12,875 nucleotides of DNA from Clostridia bacterium (GTDB lineage: Bacteria; Bacillota_A; Clostridia; Oscillospirales; CAG-272). The stretch is taken from contig JAFTSR010000206.1 of assembly GCA_017467225.1 (NCBI GenBank), positions 1 to 12,875 on the forward strand. The letters run 5' to 3'. The position numbers and the translations under genes were made by a program. The notes beneath the pieces are model-generated. The model saw only the letters and a list, made by a program, of their open reading frames with translations, was not told the origin of the DNA and ran no database searches. The first letter of the stretch is position 1; each line of letters begins with the position of its first letter. This document shows, piece after piece, positions 6,808-12,875 of this stretch.

Positions 6808-7758
6808 ATGGAAAATTTTGATGCCAAAAAATTTGCAAAGCAGTTGAAATTCAAGGCGGGCTTTTGGCAAATCTTTGCCGCTGTGGCGTGCGTGGGTCTG
6901 ATGCTGACCACGCTGCTTTCCGACGAGATTGGGCTGGGCCGGGTCATATTGGCGATTGTGGTATATTTTATCATTCGTACTGTGATTATACTGGACTACA
7001 ACCGCAGGCTTTACGCGCTGCTCCACGATGGGCTGGCACCGACGCGCCTTCTGGACGTGATGCGTGAGGGCAGAATTTACTCGCGCAGCGGTGTGCTTGA
7101 GCTGCACGCGGCGTTAGCAGCCGGACAGTGGCAGCGCGTGGCGGACATCTGTGCGCAAAAGCTGAACGACCCTCAGTACCGTTTGAAGAAGCACGTTTAT
7201 ATGGGCTTTTTGGCAGATATGTACTTCAATCTGGCAGATGATGCTCATCTGCGCGAGGTTTGCGACGCGTTTGATGCGTACGTTGCGGCAAGCAAGCCGG
7301 ACGCCATCCTGCAGCGGATGAAAGAGCCTATGGCGTATTACCGTGACTATCTGGATGGCGCATACGAGCGCTGCTTTGCGTACCGCGAAAAGACGCAGGC
7401 ACAGGCGGCCAAGGCCAAGCCCAACCGCTATGCCACGGCCATCCGCGATTTTGAGCATGCGGTGGTTTGCTTCCGTGCAGGACACATGGACGAAGCGCAG
7501 GTGCTGTTTGAGCGCGTTGTCGCGGATGCGCCGCAGTTGGCGCTGGCGACGCTGTCGGAGGAATACCTGCGCGCGCTGCGAGAGGGTGGCGAGCCTTGCT
7601 TTGGCGAGCGCGTGACACCCAGCGGTCAGGATTGCCTGCCGCCCATTCCCAAATCCCATCGCGTGCTGCGCGTCATAGCACGTGTGGCTATGACCGTGGC
7701 TCTCATTATGCTTGCTGTAGCGGCTGTTCTTTTGCTGGCTGTTGAGATGATTACGTAA
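6808..7758 (+). CDS. Unrecognised membrane protein with TPR-like cytoplasmic helices
   Basis: A 316-residue protein that I cannot assign to a named family. Two hydrophobic segments near the N-terminus (about residues 19-37 and 43-62) form a hairpin in the membrane. A third at about 293-312 is close to the C-terminus. Between them are amphipathic helix pairs reminiscent of tetratricopeptide repeats, clearest at about 95-150 and 208-260 (for example F-E-H-A-V-V-C-F-R-A-G-H-M-D-E-A). The start follows AAGGAGG (6795-6801), which overlaps the stop of the glycyl radical enzyme gene, so the two are very likely translated from one mRNA. A scaffold or membrane-anchoring role is conceivable but is only inferred from the layout. 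Confidence 0.82.
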   Translation: MENFDAKKFAKQLKFKAGFWQIFAAVACVGLMLTTLLSDEIGLGRVILAIVVYFIIRTVIILDYNRRLYALLHDGLAPTRLLDVMREGRIYSRSGVLELHAALAAGQWQRVADICAQKLNDPQYRLKKHVYMGFLADMYFNLADDAHLREVCDAFDAYVAASKPDAILQRMKEPMAYYRDYLDGAYERCFAYREKTQAQAAKAKPNRYATAIRDFEHAVVCFRAGHMDEAQVLFERVVADAPQLALATLSEEYLRALREGGEPCFGERVTPSGQDCLPPIPKSHRVLRVIARVAMTVALIMLAVAAVLLLAVEMIT

Positions 7759-7760
7759 AA

Positions 7761-7809
7761 TATGGAAAATGTCCAAACGCATCTTACCATTTTCCATAGA
7801 CATTTTTCC
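7761..7809. promoter_or_regulatory. Overlapping inverted repeats at the promoter (possible operator or alternative hairpins)
   Basis: TATGGAAAATG (7761-7771) is a perfect 11-bp inverted repeat with 7788-7798, whose right arm touches the -35 box. The same left arm can also pair with GACATTTTTCC (7799-7809), which runs through the -35 into the spacer, with one bulged A. Three copies of a GGAAA(A)ATG-like half-site therefore crowd the promoter. This could be an operator, or a hairpin ending the upstream transcript. The stretch is only partly T-rich, so I cannot choose between them. Confidence 0.5.
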
Positions 7810-7825
7810 CCGAATGTGCTATAAT
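7797..7825 (+). promoter_or_regulatory. Sigma-A promoter for the GH28-like lipoprotein gene
   Basis: TAGACA (7797-7802) and a perfect TATAAT (7820-7825) are separated by 17 bp. The start codon at 7863 follows about 30 nt after the expected start of transcription, with GGGAGG at 7848-7853 as the ribosome site. Confidence 0.8.
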
Positions 7826-7862
7826 GAGATACAAACGCTATTGTTGAGGGAGGAAAAATTAC

Positions 7863-9956
7863 ATGAAACTCGTTTGCTTTCGCATGCTGAAAACCGTATT
7901 GATCGCTCTTTTGGCGCTGGGGCTTTGCGCCTGTGGCACGCCGGAGCAGCCGGATGGCACCAAGCAAGACCCACCTGTTGAGCAGCCGCCCGAAGTAACT
8001 CCCGAGCCCGAGCCGATCCCAGACCCGATCGAGCTGTGGGTCATGGACGCGCCATACAACGCTAAGGGTGATGGCGTAACCAATGATCGTGCGGCCATCC
8101 AAGCGGCGATTGATGACGCGCATGCCGCACCGGGCGGCGGTATTGTTCATCTCAATGCCGGCAAGGTGTTCTGTATGGGTAACATTATGCTGCGCAGCAA
8201 CGTCGAGCTGCATTTTGAGGACGGCGCTATGATCTTGCAGAGCGACGACCCTTCGGATTTTGTCAATCCGCTCAAGGGCTTTGTCGAGCAGGAGCTGGTG
8301 ATGGGGCAGTATGTCAATTCCAATATCCAATGGGATGCGGCGGCGTTTTACAATTTCCCTCTGATTTACGCAGGCACAGGAACGACCAACGTTAAGATCA
8401 CCGGTAAGGGTGTCATCGAGATGGCGGCGGGCAACGATCCGCGCGGTATTATGACCATGCAGGCTATCGGCTTTTTCGATGTGGACGGCTATGAGCTGTC
8501 CGGCTTTACCGTGCAAAAATCTCATGCCTACTGCATCAAGGCGGTGGCATGTCAGAACGGATTGTACAAGAATTTGAAGATTGATATCACCGGTGGAACC
8601 ATGGGCGGTACGGACGGCATCAACCTCAATGGCTGCCGAAATATCCGCGTGACCGGCTGTGATCTCAACACTGGCGACGATGGTGTGTACATCGCGTCCA
8701 CCTACAAGGACCCCAGAGAGGGCTTGTGGTACAATTGTGACAACCCGTTGCCCATTGAGAACATCGAGATCGATAACAACCATTGCGAAGTGGCTTGGGA
8801 TGAGACCAAAGCGTTCGCCTTTATTCTGTGGGGGTCAACCTATCCCGATCAGAAGCAGGTTGAGGTCAACAACATTTATATCCACGACAACTATTTTGAA
8901 AGCATGGGCGCATGGTCGGGCTGCTGGAATTTGGAAACACGTACCTACGACGGTAACGGCTCCAACAATCCCATCAAGAACGTTCGCTTTGAGAACAACG
9001 AGGTCGATCGCATCCAAAGCAATTTTTACGGCGTGCCGATCAGCGACGTTTACGGCTTTGACTGCATGACCACGCTGCAAAATGGCGATTTTGCGCAGGA
9101 TGATATTTACTGGATTTCTCGCGGTGGTGAGAGTGCCGGTGAGACGGGCGGACACGGCTTCCTCAAGCCGGATGGCGCGGATGCCGCACTGTATCAGGGC
9201 TTGAAACTGACGGCAGGTCTGGCCTACGAACTCACGGCCGACGTAACCACCGACGGTGGTGCATACCGCCTATATGTCCGCGATCAGGTGACGCAAAAGC
9301 TGATCGCTTCCAAGGATATTACTGCCGGCAGCAAGGCAACCGTGGTGTTGAGCTTTGAGGTGCCGACGACGGGTAACTATCACGTGGGCATTGAGTGCGG
9401 TGACGCGAAAGCCGGCACGGCGGAGATCGACAATGTGACGCTTGCGGCAGATCTTGGTGGCGAGCTGAGCGATGGTAATACGTTGTTCACCGATTTTGAG
9501 CCGACCTCGGTCAAGGATGGCGGCGGCATGCGCAACGAGCTGGGCTTTGTCTTCTCGTCCCGTGTGAACGGAGAGGTAATGGCCGTGCGCATCTACACGG
9601 CAGAGCGCGAGGCGGGCATCCATTACGTCAGCCTTTGGGACACGGCAACGGGTAAACTGGTGAGCGATGAGATCTACGAGTGGGAGATTGTACCCGGCTA
9701 TGAGGGCTGGCGTGAATTTGAGCTGCCCGAGAGCGTCAGCATCAAGGCAGGGAAGAAGTACACCGTTTCGGTGTCTGCCGGCCCGGATTGTCTGTTCTCC
9801 TGGGGTGAGGCGCAGCTCAAGTCCCCGATTGAGAGTGACGATCTTGTGACCTACCCGAACGGCGGTGTTTACAGCGCCGACGGCGTTCTTGGTAAGATGC
9901 CAGCCGGTGCGACGGCGAGTAACTATTTCCGCGATATTGTCTTTATTGCTGATTGA
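7863..9956 (+). CDS. Secreted lipoprotein: GH28-like right-handed beta-helix protein with CBM-like region and DUF4082 domain
   Basis: A 697-residue surface protein. A signal peptide ends in the lipobox L-C-A-C with lipidated C24, followed by a P/E-rich linker to about residue 55. The beta-helix (about 57-400) opens with Y-N-A-K-G-D-G-V-T-N-D, typical of pectate-lyase-3/GH28 proteins. G-T-D-G-I-N (D251) and N-T-G-D-D-G (D272, D273) match the polygalacturonase aspartates with the canonical 21-residue spacing. The expected G-H-G histidine motif is instead A-F-A-F-I-L-W-G-S, so galacturonase chemistry is doubtful. Residues about 403-530 (starting T-L-Q-N-G-D-F) resemble a CBM4/9-type sandwich. 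Residues about 540-697 match DUF4082 (R-I-Y ... S-L-W-D-T-A-T-G ... I-K-A-G-K-K-Y). It likely binds or cleaves a polysaccharide at the cell surface. It has its own promoter. Confidence 0.88.
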   Translation: MKLVCFRMLKTVLIALLALGLCACGTPEQPDGTKQDPPVEQPPEVTPEPEPIPDPIELWVMDAPYNAKGDGVTNDRAAIQAAIDDAHAAPGGGIVHLNAGKVFCMGNIMLRSNVELHFEDGAMILQSDDPSDFVNPLKGFVEQELVMGQYVNSNIQWDAAAFYNFPLIYAGTGTTNVKITGKGVIEMAAGNDPRGIMTMQAIGFFDVDGYELSGFTVQKSHAYCIKAVACQNGLYKNLKIDITGGTMGGTDGINLNGCRNIRVTGCDLNTGDDGVYIASTYKDPREGLWYNCDNPLPIENIEIDNNHCEVAWDETKAFAFILWGSTYPDQKQVEVNNIYIHDNYFESMGAWSGCWNLETRTYDGNGSNNPIKNVRFENNEVDRIQSNFYGVPISDVYGFDCMTTLQNGDFAQDDIYWISRGGESAGETGGHGFLKPDGADAALYQGLKLTAGLAYELTADVTTDGGAYRLYVRDQVTQKLIASKDITAGSKATVVLSFEVPTTGNYHVGIECGDAKAGTAEIDNVTLAADLGGELSDGNTLFTDFEPTSVKDGGGMRNELGFVFSSRVNGEVMAVRIYTAEREAGIHYVSLWDTATGKLVSDEIYEWEIVPGYEGWREFELPESVSIKAGKKYTVSVSAGPDCLFSWGEAQLKSPIESDDLVTYPNGGVYSADGVLGKMPAGATASNYFRDIVFIAD

Positions 9957-9986
9957 TGTAACGCATTGATCATTGATTACTCATGG

Positions 9987-10024
9987 CAGGGCGGTGCGGC
10001 TGCGATAGCGGCTGCACCGCCCTG
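9987..10024 (+). terminator. GC-rich hairpin after the GH28-like gene
   Basis: CAGGGCGGTGC (9987-9997) pairs perfectly with GCACCGCCCTG (10014-10024), giving an 11-bp stem with a 16-nt loop. It begins 30 nt after the stop codon. The following sequence is only mildly T-rich (TTCGTATGCCTTGTC), so termination may be inefficient. Confidence 0.65.
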
Positions 10025-10034
10025 TTCGTATGCC

Positions 10035-10080
10035 TTGTCAAAAAAGAATTAACATTTTTTGTCAAAAAAGTTGAAACTTT
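10035..10080. repeat. 24-bp-spaced direct repeats and a palindrome just upstream of a promoter
   Basis: TTGTCAAAAAAG occurs at 10035-10046 and again at 10059-10070, 24 bp start to start. It is followed by the palindrome AAAGTT-GA-AACTTT (10067-10080), which ends 3 bp before the -35 box. These sites lie where an activator, a repressor or an A-tract/UP element would act. Confidence 0.55.
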
Positions 10081-10083
10081 CTG

Positions 10084-10112
10084 TTGACTTTTTCGGTGAA
10101 ATAGTATAGAAT
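10084..10112 (+). promoter_or_regulatory. Sigma-A promoter for the CBM9-like lipoprotein gene
   Basis: TTGACT (10084-10089) and TAGAAT (10107-10112) are 17 bp apart. TATAGA two bases earlier would give a 15-bp spacer and is less likely. The leader is about 70 nt, with AAAGGAG at 10174-10180 before ATG 10190, and contains a small GCATGG/CCGTGC hairpin at 10147-10161. Confidence 0.75.
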
Positions 10113-10189
10113 ATGTGTACACAAGTCATGCGGTATGATTTGCACTGCATGGCAACCGTGCCAAAAAATACATAAAGGAGAATTTTACA

Positions 10190-11518
10190 ATGAAGAAACT
10201 GCTTGTAATGCTGCTGGCTCTGGCAATGATGATCACTTGCATCGCTATGACCGCATGCACCGACAACGAACAGACTCCTGATGGTGATCAGGGTGAGCAG
10301 GGCGATACCCCTGAGAACCCCGATGAGCCTGCGCACACCCACGCCGGTGGCGAGGCTACCTGTACCGCAAAGGCAAAGTGCGCTGATTGCGGCGAGGAGT
10401 ACGGCGATCTTGCTGATCACGACTATGATAAGAAGGGTATCTGCAAGGTTTGTGGAGCTAAGGACCCTGAGGTCGAGGCTGAGGAGAAGGCTGCCGCTGA
10501 GGCTGCTGCTCCCGTTATCGAGCTGATCAAGGCTCTGGAGGGCATCACCGAGGTCAACGAGGCTAACCTGGCTGACGCACAGGCAAAGTACAACGCTGCT
10601 AATGACGCGTACAATGCTCTGGATAAGGCCGGCAAGGACGCCGTTGGCAAGGAAACCAAGGCTATCCTGACCGCTTGCAAGAACCTGATCAAGGACTATG
10701 AGACCGCGATCGAGTCTATCAAGGCTGCTGCAGAGTGGAAGGAAACCGTTTGGGCGGCTCTGCCCCAGACCAAGATTGCAAACGCTACCATCACCATCGA
10801 CGGTGAGTTTGATAACGATGCAATGAATAAGTGCACGCCTATGACTCTGACCAAGGAGCAGTGCGACACTTGGAACGGTGAGGGCCGTAAGGACGGCGCA
10901 GGTGTCGTTGGCGATACCGATCTGACCGCAGGTGCTGAGACTGATATCAGCTTCTACGTTATGTACGATAACGATTATCTGTACATTGTTGAGTGGCGCT
11001 GCGACCTGAACTGGAACTTCTCCGCACAGGACTTCAAGAAGTCCTACACCGGTGACGGTTCTCTGCTTTGGTTCGTTAACACCGGCGATGCTGCTACCTG
11101 GATCGCTAACGGCGGTTCTGCTGAGGGCGGCGACAAGCCTGCTTTCGGTCTGATGTGGAACGCCGGTATCGGCGGCGAGAAGCCCGGCGAGAACAAGCCG
11201 CAGATCGCTTACTACCCTGAGGATGACCAGTCCGCTCCCGATGAGAAGACTGCTTCCGGTAAGTGGAATTACGCTCTGAAGTGGGATGCTGACAAGTACT
11301 ACTACGTGCTTGAGGTTGCTATTCCGTGGGCAGACGTTCCCTTTACCTTTGCTGACATGGATGCAGGTAACATCTCTGCTACCTTCTGCTCCGTTGACAT
11401 CGTTAGCCCTGAGTTCGACGGTGACTCCAGCAAGCTGTGGGCAGGTATGGGCTACCAGATGCAGTACCCCGGTGTTAACAACTGGTGTCTGTCTCAGCCT
11501 CTGATCCCCAACAAATAA
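10190..11518 (+). CDS. Secreted lipoprotein with Cys-rich segment, helical spacer and CBM9-like carbohydrate-binding domain
   Basis: A 442-residue exported lipoprotein. The signal peptide ends in M-T-A-C with lipidated C23. An acidic stretch follows, then a segment at about 49-89 with cysteines C58, C64, C67, C85 and C88 and several histidines (C-A-D-C-G-E-E-Y-G ... C-K-V-C-G). This is a short Zn-ribbon-like repeat seen in clostridial surface proteins. Residues 95-175 are helical and Ala/Lys/Glu-rich. From about 197 the sequence fits a CBM9/DOMON-like sandwich: I-T-I-D-G-E-F-D, F-Y-V-M-Y-D-N-D-Y-L-Y-I, and L-E-V-A-I-P-W. There is no catalytic domain, so it probably presents a sugar-binding module at the surface. 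Codons are strongly biased to GCT, GAG, AAG and CTG compared with its neighbours, suggesting high expression. It has its own promoter and terminator. Confidence 0.83.
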   Translation: MKKLLVMLLALAMMITCIAMTACTDNEQTPDGDQGEQGDTPENPDEPAHTHAGGEATCTAKAKCADCGEEYGDLADHDYDKKGICKVCGAKDPEVEAEEKAAAEAAAPVIELIKALEGITEVNEANLADAQAKYNAANDAYNALDKAGKDAVGKETKAILTACKNLIKDYETAIESIKAAAEWKETVWAALPQTKIANATITIDGEFDNDAMNKCTPMTLTKEQCDTWNGEGRKDGAGVVGDTDLTAGAETDISFYVMYDNDYLYIVEWRCDLNWNFSAQDFKKSYTGDGSLLWFVNTGDAATWIANGGSAEGGDKPAFGLMWNAGIGGEKPGENKPQIAYYPEDDQSAPDEKTASGKWNYALKWDADKYYYVLEVAIPWADVPFTFADMDAGNISATFCSVDIVSPEFDGDSSKLWAGMGYQMQYPGVNNWCLSQPLIPNK

Positions 11519-11542
11519 TTTTCTGAATAAGCAAATCACACT

Positions 11543-11572
11543 GCGCCCTCCGACTCCGTCGGAGGGTGCTTT
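11543..11572 (+). terminator. Rho-independent terminator after the CBM9-like lipoprotein gene
   Basis: GCGCCCTCCGAC (11543-11554) pairs with GTCGGAGGGTGC (11558-11569) around a TCC loop, with one G-T pair. A T-rich tail (TTTGTTGTCTT) follows. It lies 24 nt after the stop codon. Confidence 0.88.
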
Positions 11573-11611
11573 GTTGTCTTATAGGCGGCAAATGCGACGA
11601 AATTTTGAAAA

Positions 11612-11646
11612 AATTGTAAAAAAGTCGCGATAAAAAATTTACAATT
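11612..11646. promoter_or_regulatory. Inverted repeat upstream of the SH3 lipoprotein promoter (possible operator/UP region)
   Basis: AATTGTAAA (11612-11620) is the perfect reverse complement of TTTACAATT (11638-11646), 17 bp apart. The right arm ends 16 bp before the -35 box. A shorter pair, CGCCG (11651-11655) and CGGCG (11676-11680), brackets the -35. The region is very AT-rich, so part of the symmetry could be chance. Confidence 0.4.
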
Positions 11647-11662
11647 ACACCGCCGATATATC

Positions 11663-11691
11663 TTGACAAGCAGGGCGGCGTATGCTATAAT
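11663..11691 (+). promoter_or_regulatory. Perfect-consensus sigma-A promoter for the SH3 lipoprotein gene
   Basis: TTGACA (11663-11668), a 17-bp spacer and TATAAT (11686-11691) match the consensus exactly. The leader is about 90 nt. It contains an 8-bp hairpin, ATAGCAGC (11724-11731) with GCTGCTAT (11742-11749), and the ribosome site GGAGG (11774-11778) 8 nt before ATG. Confidence 0.9.
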
Positions 11692-11786
11692 ATAGGCAGT
11701 GAAACTTTGTCTACCCACAATATATAGCAGCGTCTCCCTGTGCTGCTATCATACATATACGGAATGTAAAAGCGGAGGAAGAAAAA

Positions 11787-12785
11787 ATGTTGAAAAAGAT
11801 TTTAGCGTTTGCATTGGCACTTTTGATCGCGGCATCCATGGCGGCTTGCAATGATGATCAGCCCGAGGAAAATCCCGACGATCAGCACGGACAACAGACT
11901 GACAATACCGATCCCGAAAATCCCGGCACGACCGACCCGATCACTGATCCGGAGCCTGAACCCCAGCCTGAGCCTGAACCCGAGCCCCAGCCCGTTGATC
12001 CCGAGGCTGAAATGGAGGAGGTCAGCGAGCAGGTTTACGCAACGGTAACCGTTGATCTGCGCTCCGCTCCTGCCATTGAAGACAACGTGGTGGCTGTGCT
12101 GCGCTACGGTCAGAGAGCGACTCGCATCAAGAAGGGTACGACCTGGAGCAAGATTTCCTACCAGGGCGCGGATTATTACGTTGCTTCCAACTGCCTGGCG
12201 TTGTACGACGACAGCGTTGTGCTGCCCGGCGATAAGGACGACGAGCCGGGCTCGACTGTCGCGCCCGACACTTCCGATTTTGTCAAGCTGGATGCACCTG
12301 AGACGGTGTACGTCGTCGTTGACACGGCGCTCAACCTGCGTGCTGAGCCGCATATCAACGGTGAGGTCAAGATGCGTGTCGGCTTTGCTACTAAGATGCA
12401 GCGTGTGGCGCTCAACAACAGCTGGAGTGAGGTCGTTTACAACGGTCAGACCTACTACGCATATTCCGACTTTTTGACCAACGAGCAGATCACCGACGAG
12501 GGCTATACTCCCCTGGCAGCGCCGCAGACCATGTATGTCACGGTGCAGTCGATGTGGGTGCGCTACTATCCGAGCATGCTGGAGGCAGCCAAGGTGCCCT
12601 ATACCGTGATGGACGGTCTGCACTACGGCGATGCCGTACAGGTGATTGCTATCTCGCCCGATAACGCATGGGCTAAGGTCATCATTATGGGTGACGAATA
12701 TTATGTCGGCTATCAGTTCCTCTCAACGGCCGCTCCTGCCGGCAGCGGTGAGATCGTGGAGCCTGAGATCCCCGGCGGTAAATAA
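11787..12785 (+). CDS. Secreted lipoprotein with three SH3-like repeats on an acidic/proline stalk
   Basis: A 332-residue surface lipoprotein. The signal peptide ends in M-A-A-C with lipidated C21. Residues 22-80 are an acidic stalk rich in D, P, E and Q, including a PEPEPQ-type run at about 54-72. Three related bacterial SH3-like units follow, at about 82-140, 169-235 and 245-318. Each opens with a V-Y-x-T/V-V strand, has a basic/proline turn (L-R-S-A-P, L-R-A-E-P, V-R-Y-Y-P), a central W (W-S-K, W-S-E, W-A-K), and ends in a G-x-x-Y-Y-x motif. Such SH3b units usually bind peptidoglycan or cell-wall polymers, or mediate protein contacts. No hydrolase domain is present. The gene has its own consensus promoter and strong terminator, so it is a single-gene unit. 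Its precise role is unknown. Confidence 0.88.
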   Translation: MLKKILAFALALLIAASMAACNDDQPEENPDDQHGQQTDNTDPENPGTTDPITDPEPEPQPEPEPEPQPVDPEAEMEEVSEQVYATVTVDLRSAPAIEDNVVAVLRYGQRATRIKKGTTWSKISYQGADYYVASNCLALYDDSVVLPGDKDDEPGSTVAPDTSDFVKLDAPETVYVVVDTALNLRAEPHINGEVKMRVGFATKMQRVALNNSWSEVVYNGQTYYAYSDFLTNEQITDEGYTPLAAPQTMYVTVQSMWVRYYPSMLEAAKVPYTVMDGLHYGDAVQVIAISPDNAWAKVIIMGDEYYVGYQFLSTAAPAGSGEIVEPEIPGGK

Positions 12786-12796
12786 GATACAATTTG

Positions 12797-12826
12797 CAAG
12801 GAGCCCATGACGGGCTCCTTGTTTTT
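12797..12826 (+). terminator. Strong rho-independent terminator after the SH3 lipoprotein gene
   Basis: CAAGGAGCCC (12797-12806) pairs perfectly with GGGCTCCTTG (12812-12821) around a 5-nt loop, followed by TTTTT (12822-12826). It starts 12 nt after the stop codon. Confidence 0.95.
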
Positions 12827-12847
12827 ACCGAAAATTGCAGATACTAC

Positions 12848-12875
12848 TTGACAATACGGCGAAAATGTGGTACAA
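12848..12875 (+). promoter_or_regulatory. Promoter of the next gene, cut by the window end
   Basis: TTGACA (12848-12853) is followed by exactly 17 bp and then TACAA (12871-12875), the first five bases of a -10 box like TACAAT. The gene it drives lies beyond the window. Confidence 0.65.

Noticed and set aside
10049..11539. A 496-codon minus-strand reading frame opposite the CBM9-like gene
   Set aside because: It is exactly antisense to a gene with promoter, ribosome site, signal peptide and terminator. The long open frame follows from strongly biased codons, and its own protein looks low-complexity with no domain.
11698..11786. Riboswitch or T-box in the SH3 lipoprotein leader
   Set aside because: The leader is short with one simple 8-bp hairpin and no recognisable aptamer core or specifier/T-box sequence.
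1..12875. tRNA, rRNA, CRISPR array, transposase or integrase genes
   Set aside because: No cloverleaf, rRNA-like sequence, regularly spaced repeat array or recombinase motifs were seen. The only mobile-like sequence is the non-coding element at 608-1023.

Overview
The window looks like a chromosomal segment from an anaerobic, gut-type Clostridia bacterium (Bacillota; Oscillospiraceae or a close relative is my best guess). This rests on strong GGAGG-type ribosome binding sites, sigma-A promoters of the TTGACA-17-TATAAT type, lipoprotein signal peptides followed by acidic/proline linkers, a glycyl radical enzyme (oxygen sensitive), GC-rich coding sequence with AT-rich spacers, and a CCCC/AAAAGGTTTT-type intergenic repeat. 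All nine convincing genes lie on the + strand; the long minus-strand reading frames are shadows of them. Species is not resolvable from sequence alone.

Left part (1-2666): the 3' end of a zinc-type medium-chain dehydrogenase is followed after 15 nt by a single-domain cupin. A gene-free stretch of about 470 bp follows. It carries a roughly 415-bp quasi-palindromic, terminal-inverted-repeat element (608-1023) with nested hairpins. After it come deoxyribose-phosphate aldolase (deoC) and a ribokinase-family sugar kinase 13 nt apart. Together they would phosphorylate and cleave (deoxy)ribose to acetaldehyde and glyceraldehyde-3-phosphate.

Middle part (2667-7758): after a short hairpin, three tightly spaced genes look like one transcription unit. 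They encode a cytoplasmic GH38-like DUF5054 protein, a short glycyl radical enzyme with C-x-E and RIGGYS active-site motifs, and an unrecognised membrane protein with TPR-like helices. No glycyl-radical activating enzyme is visible, so it would have to be supplied from elsewhere. This trio is the best candidate for an undescribed pathway.

Right part (7759-12875): three lipoprotein genes in a row, each with its own near-consensus promoter; the second and third also have a hairpin terminator close behind them, and the first a weaker hairpin. They encode a GH28-like beta-helix protein with a CBM-like region and a DUF4082 domain, a putative CBM9-type binding lipoprotein with a Cys-rich segment and strongly biased codons, and a lipoprotein with three SH3-like repeats on an acidic/proline stalk. 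This looks like cell-surface glycan handling. The last bases contain the -35 and most of the -10 of another promoter running out of the window. The promoters carry inverted or direct repeats that could be regulator binding sites.
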